From contig JAZKAD010000002.1 of assembly GCA_040389305.1 (NCBI GenBank), positions 1 through 62,279 of the forward strand: a stretch of DNA of 62,279 nt, written 5' to 3'. Below are positions 60,722-62,279 of the stretch, piece after piece. A program made the position numbers and the translations under genes. The notes under the pieces were generated by a model. The model saw nothing but the letters and a program-made list of their open reading frames with translations. It did no database searches and had not been told where the DNA came from. Within the stretch, counting starts at the first letter, position 1. Each line of letters begins with the position of its first letter. Source of the DNA: JAZKAD01 sp040389305. Its GTDB lineage: Bacteria; Pseudomonadota; Alphaproteobacteria; Rickettsiales; Rickettsiaceae.

Positions 60722-61732
60722 TTATATATGCTTAATTAACTCCTCTGCTATTTGAACCGCATTTAATGCCGCTCCTTTTCTTAAATTATCTACTACTACC
60801 CACATATTAATAGTATTTTTTTGTGATTCGTCTACTCGAATACGGGACACAAACACTTCATCCTTTCCCACCACTTCCAAAGGAGTTGTATATTTCGCTT
60901 TACTATTTTGCGACAAAGTAATTATTCCCTTGGTCCCAGAAAGTATCTCGTAGGCTTTCTCTGCGCTCATTTCGTTATTAAATTCTACATTTAAAGATAT
61001 AGAATGACCAATAAAAACCGGCACACGAACGCATGTTGTAGTGATTCTTATATGACTCCCGAGGATTTTGCGCACCTCATTTGCGATTTTACTCTCTTCC
61101 ATAGTAGATCCATTGGCTTCAAAGTTATCTATTTTTGGAATTACATTAAAAGCAATTTGTCTTTCAAAGGAGCTAACGCTTGAGTTTTGATAGGAGTATT
61201 TGGACTTTGTTTGTTCATAGAGCTCATCCATTCCATTTCTTCCCGCTCCCGAAGTGGATTGGTAAGTAGATGCAACCACTCTTTTGACAGTAGCTACATT
61301 ATCCAGTGGTTTAAGTACCGTAGCTATAGGGATAGCTACGCAGTTGGGGTTAGAAATAATTTTAGATTTTTTAAATTTAGCAATTTCGGCTCCGTTTACC
61401 TCGGGAACTACCAAGGGCACATCATTTTCCATGCGGTAAAGGGAAGTTTTATCAATAACTATTGCTCCATCCTCTACTGCCCTTTTAACAAATTGCTTGG
61501 AGATTTTAGATCCAGCAGAGCTAAAGACTATATCAATCCCTCTAAAATCAAAGTCCCCCAAGGCTTCTACAGCTATGATTTTATCCTCTCCGAAGCTAAG
61601 CTTTTTACCCAAAGAGCTTGGAGATGCAATTGCATGTATCTCATCTACTGGAAAGTTTCTTTCTGCTAAGATTTTTAGTGTTTCGCGCCCAACATTACCT
61701 GTGGCACCGACAACTGCGATATTGTATTTCAT
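60722..61732 (-). CDS. asd: Aspartate-semialdehyde dehydrogenase
   Basis: Asd makes aspartate semialdehyde, feeding DapB's pathway to DAP for peptidoglycan and lysine. The 336 residues have VVGATGNVGRETLKIL for NADP, FSSAGSKISKQF, the catalytic Cys131 in SNPNCVAIPIATVLKPL, and STYQSTSGAGRNGMDEL. Length is normal. It lies 28 bp downstream of the hinT-like gene on the same strand. Confidence 0.95.
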   Translation of the reverse strand: MKYNIAVVGATGNVGRETLKILAERNFPVDEIHAIASPSSLGKKLSFGEDKIIAVEALGDFDFRGIDIVFSSAGSKISKQFVKRAVEDGAIVIDKTSLYRMENDVPLVVPEVNGAEIAKFKKSKIISNPNCVAIPIATVLKPLDNVATVKRVVASTYQSTSGAGRNGMDELYEQTKSKYSYQNSSVSSFERQIAFNVIPKIDNFEANGSTMEESKIANEVRKILGSHIRITTTCVRVPVFIGHSISLNVEFNNEMSAEKAYEILSGTKGIITLSQNSKAKYTTPLEVVGKDEVFVSRIRVDESQKNTINMWVVVDNLRKGAALNAVQIAEELIKHI

Positions 61733-61760
61733 AATTTATAATTTTTTATATTGATATAAT

Positions 61761-62114
61761 TTAACATGGGTTAGATAGCTTTGCGCCAGCTAATATATGG
61801 GTGTGGAAGTGAAATATAGTCTGTCCGCTCAAAGCCCCGCGATTAGTACATAAACGAAATCCATCTGTTGATAGGCTGAGGCCTTTAGCTATTTCATTTA
61901 TTTTAGTAAAATAATTGCTAATTTCTTCAGCTCCAGCATTTTGAACAAAATCAGCATAGTCAACATATTCTCCCTTTGGAATTACAATACAATGAATAGG
62001 GCATATAGGATACAGATCGTAAAAAGCTAAAACTTTGTCGTCTTCGTATATTTTTTTAGATGGAATTTCGCCTCTAATTATTTTAGCAAAAACATTTTCT
62101 TTATCGTATTTCAT
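61761..62114 (-). CDS. HinT-type histidine triad nucleotide-binding protein
   Basis: A 117-residue Hint-branch HIT protein: NVFAKIIRGEIPSKKIYEDDKVLAFYD at the N-terminus and the triad IFHFHTHILAG at the C-terminus. Such enzymes hydrolyse purine nucleoside phosphoramidates. It is upstream of asd with a 28-bp gap. The remaining 165 bp to the window end (62115-62279) hold no gene I can support. Confidence 0.93.
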   Translation of the reverse strand: MKYDKENVFAKIIRGEIPSKKIYEDDKVLAFYDLYPICPIHCIVIPKGEYVDYADFVQNAGAEEISNYFTKINEIAKGLSLSTDGFRLCTNRGALSGQTIFHFHTHILAGAKLSNPC

Positions 62115-62279
62115 CTATGCCTCTTATATAAGGGAAGTCTTTATCATAGAGGGATAGGCAAGGTGCGTCAAATTAGATTTAATACTAAATTCTATTTTTA
62201 AATTAATAAGCATAATTTGGTATTATACCAATCACATCTTATAACTGAACGAATTATCTAGACTCAAAATGCCTAGAGC

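Noticed and set aside
1..62279. CRISPR arrays, rRNA genes, intact insertion sequences, prophage
   Set aside because: Looked for regular spaced repeats, rRNA core sequences, transposase motifs and phage structural genes on both strands and saw none.

Overview
The window looks like a chromosomal segment of an obligate intracellular alphaproteobacterium of the order Rickettsiales. The evidence is a Tlc-type ATP/ADP translocase (26249-27775), the alphaproteobacterial genes gapR, trmFO and a DUF2125 gene, a TTATNCACA-rich hemE/coaE intergenic region, ankyrin-repeat and patatin genes, and an AT-rich base composition. A complete flhA (14077-16152) argues against Rickettsia proper and favours a flagellar-gene-bearing lineage such as the Midichloriaceae. 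That placement is inference. Two 10-N runs (7923-7932 and 26206-26215) mark scaffold joins.

Layout. At 0.9-5.3 kb lies a tightly coupled leftward operon, ndk-mnmG-rsmG-parA-parB, with a parS-like site in the first codons of rsmG. At 5.4-14 kb are a membrane phosphoglycerol-transferase-like enzyme, pdhA and pdhB separated by an RlmA-like methyltransferase and by decayed copies of a phosphatase/GNAT pair, then rnc, gapR, and a membrane gene split at an A7 tract behind a perfect 27-bp palindrome. At 14-17 kb are flhA and a ParA-type ATPase. At 17-31 kb are mnmE, ligA, HIT, trmFO, phaC, pal, tlc, a DUF2125 gene and a polyprenyl synthase. At 31-41 kb are parC, cysS, tRNA-Thr overlapping dapB, a solute-binding lipoprotein, a lone YefM-type antitoxin, a YbiT-type ABC-F protein and a YhcG-type nuclease. 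At 41-50 kb are a carboxylate symporter, carbonic anhydrase, patatin, an MFS exporter, ychF and a broken ankyrin locus. At 50-62 kb are bolA, nadD-rsfS, a porin, dnaQ, coaE, the putative replication origin, hemE, a type I secretion ABC/HlyD pair, asd and hinT.

How they fit together. Replication and segregation genes bracket the window: the oriC candidate at 54.6-54.9 kb and parABS at 1-3 kb, about 52 kb apart. tRNA wobble modification (mnmE, mnmG, trmFO), DAP/peptidoglycan synthesis (asd, dapB), envelope proteins (pal, porin) and pyruvate dehydrogenase are ordinary housekeeping. Tlc, patatin, ankyrin proteins, the T1SS pair and the Bcr-type exporter are the host-interaction layer.

The most interesting signals are the oriC and parS candidates, the layered relics of the phosphatase/GNAT cassette, the perfect palindrome with a phased second site upstream of the split membrane gene, the out-of-frame 91-bp ankyrin duplication, and the tRNA-Thr gene embedded in the antisense 3' end of dapB.
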